This document shows, piece after piece, positions 5,728 to 5,767 of a DNA stretch of 5,767 nucleotides. The notes beneath the pieces were generated by a model. It did no database searches and was not told the DNA's origin. It saw nothing but the letters and a program-made list of their open reading frames with translations. How positions within the stretch are numbered: position 1 is the stretch's first letter; each line of letters begins with the position of its first letter. The stretch is from the NCBI GenBank assembly GCA_023230265.1, contig JALNXR010000144.1, positions 1 to 5,767 on the forward strand, read 5' to 3'. Both the position numbers and the translations under genes were made by a program. Origin of the DNA: Bacteroidales bacterium. GTDB taxonomy: Bacteria > Bacteroidota > Bacteroidia > Bacteroidales > UBA932.

Positions 5728-5767
5728 ATGAATAAATTAACAATCCTGGTTGTATTGGCTGTTTTGC
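5728..5767 (+). CDS. Start of an unidentified gene with a signal-peptide-like N-terminus (partial)
   Basis: ATG 5728 opens a frame that runs to the window edge without a stop and encodes MNKLTILVVLAVL. A short Asn-Lys N-region followed by a hydrophobic stretch suggests a Sec signal peptide or first membrane helix. It begins 14 bases after the tRNA, so it may be transcribed with it. Only 13 residues are visible, so the product cannot be named. Confidence 0.6.
   Translation, partial: MNKLTILVVLAVL

Overview
The window looks like chromosomal DNA of a Bacteroidota bacterium, probably Bacteroidales-like. The grounds are two promoters that match the Bacteroidetes -33 TTTG / -7 TAnnTTTG consensus, A/T-rich leaders without Shine-Dalgarno sequences, and gene families common in that phylum: a V/A-type ATPase rotor subunit, GlmM of the GGEGNGG type, a DUF1343/NamZ-like protein, type B ribosomal protein L31 and a DUF2400/TIGR02757 protein. 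This is inferred from sequence features without a database search. All genes lie on the plus strand.

Layout. Bases 1-151 hold the last 49 codons of a V-type ATPase subunit K gene, followed by a 14-bp hairpin (171-204) that probably ends that operon. Next is a tight three-gene run: glmM (240-1634), a NamZ-like DUF1343 gene (1648-2883) and a Bax inhibitor-1/YccA membrane protein (2898-3653), with gaps of 13-14 bases. Then comes rpmE2 (3711-3962), with its own promoter at the 3' end of the yccA-like gene and a strong terminator (3984-4018). A second unit follows: a DUF2400 gene (4050-4766), a zeta-toxin-like P-loop kinase (4778-5347) and a 51-codon gene overlapping the kinase's 3' end (5340-5495), closed by a terminator at 5535-5569. 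Last are a tRNA-Gly(CCC) gene (5642-5714) with its own promoter, and the first codons of a gene whose product begins like a signal peptide (5728 to the window end).

How the genes work together. GlmM makes glucosamine-1-phosphate for UDP-GlcNAc and so for peptidoglycan. The adjacent DUF1343 protein belongs to the family that contains the exo-N-acetylmuramidase NamZ, so the first unit may join cell-wall precursor synthesis with wall turnover. The second unit is the least ordinary part. A DUF2400 protein with a motif like the catalytic Asp segment of HhH-GPD DNA glycosylases is apparently co-transcribed with a zeta-like kinase and a tiny overlapping gene that could be its antitoxin. The kinase gene also has a T9 tract at which a one-base slip in either direction truncates the protein. 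This is a candidate toxin-antitoxin or stress module; nothing in the sequence alone proves that function.
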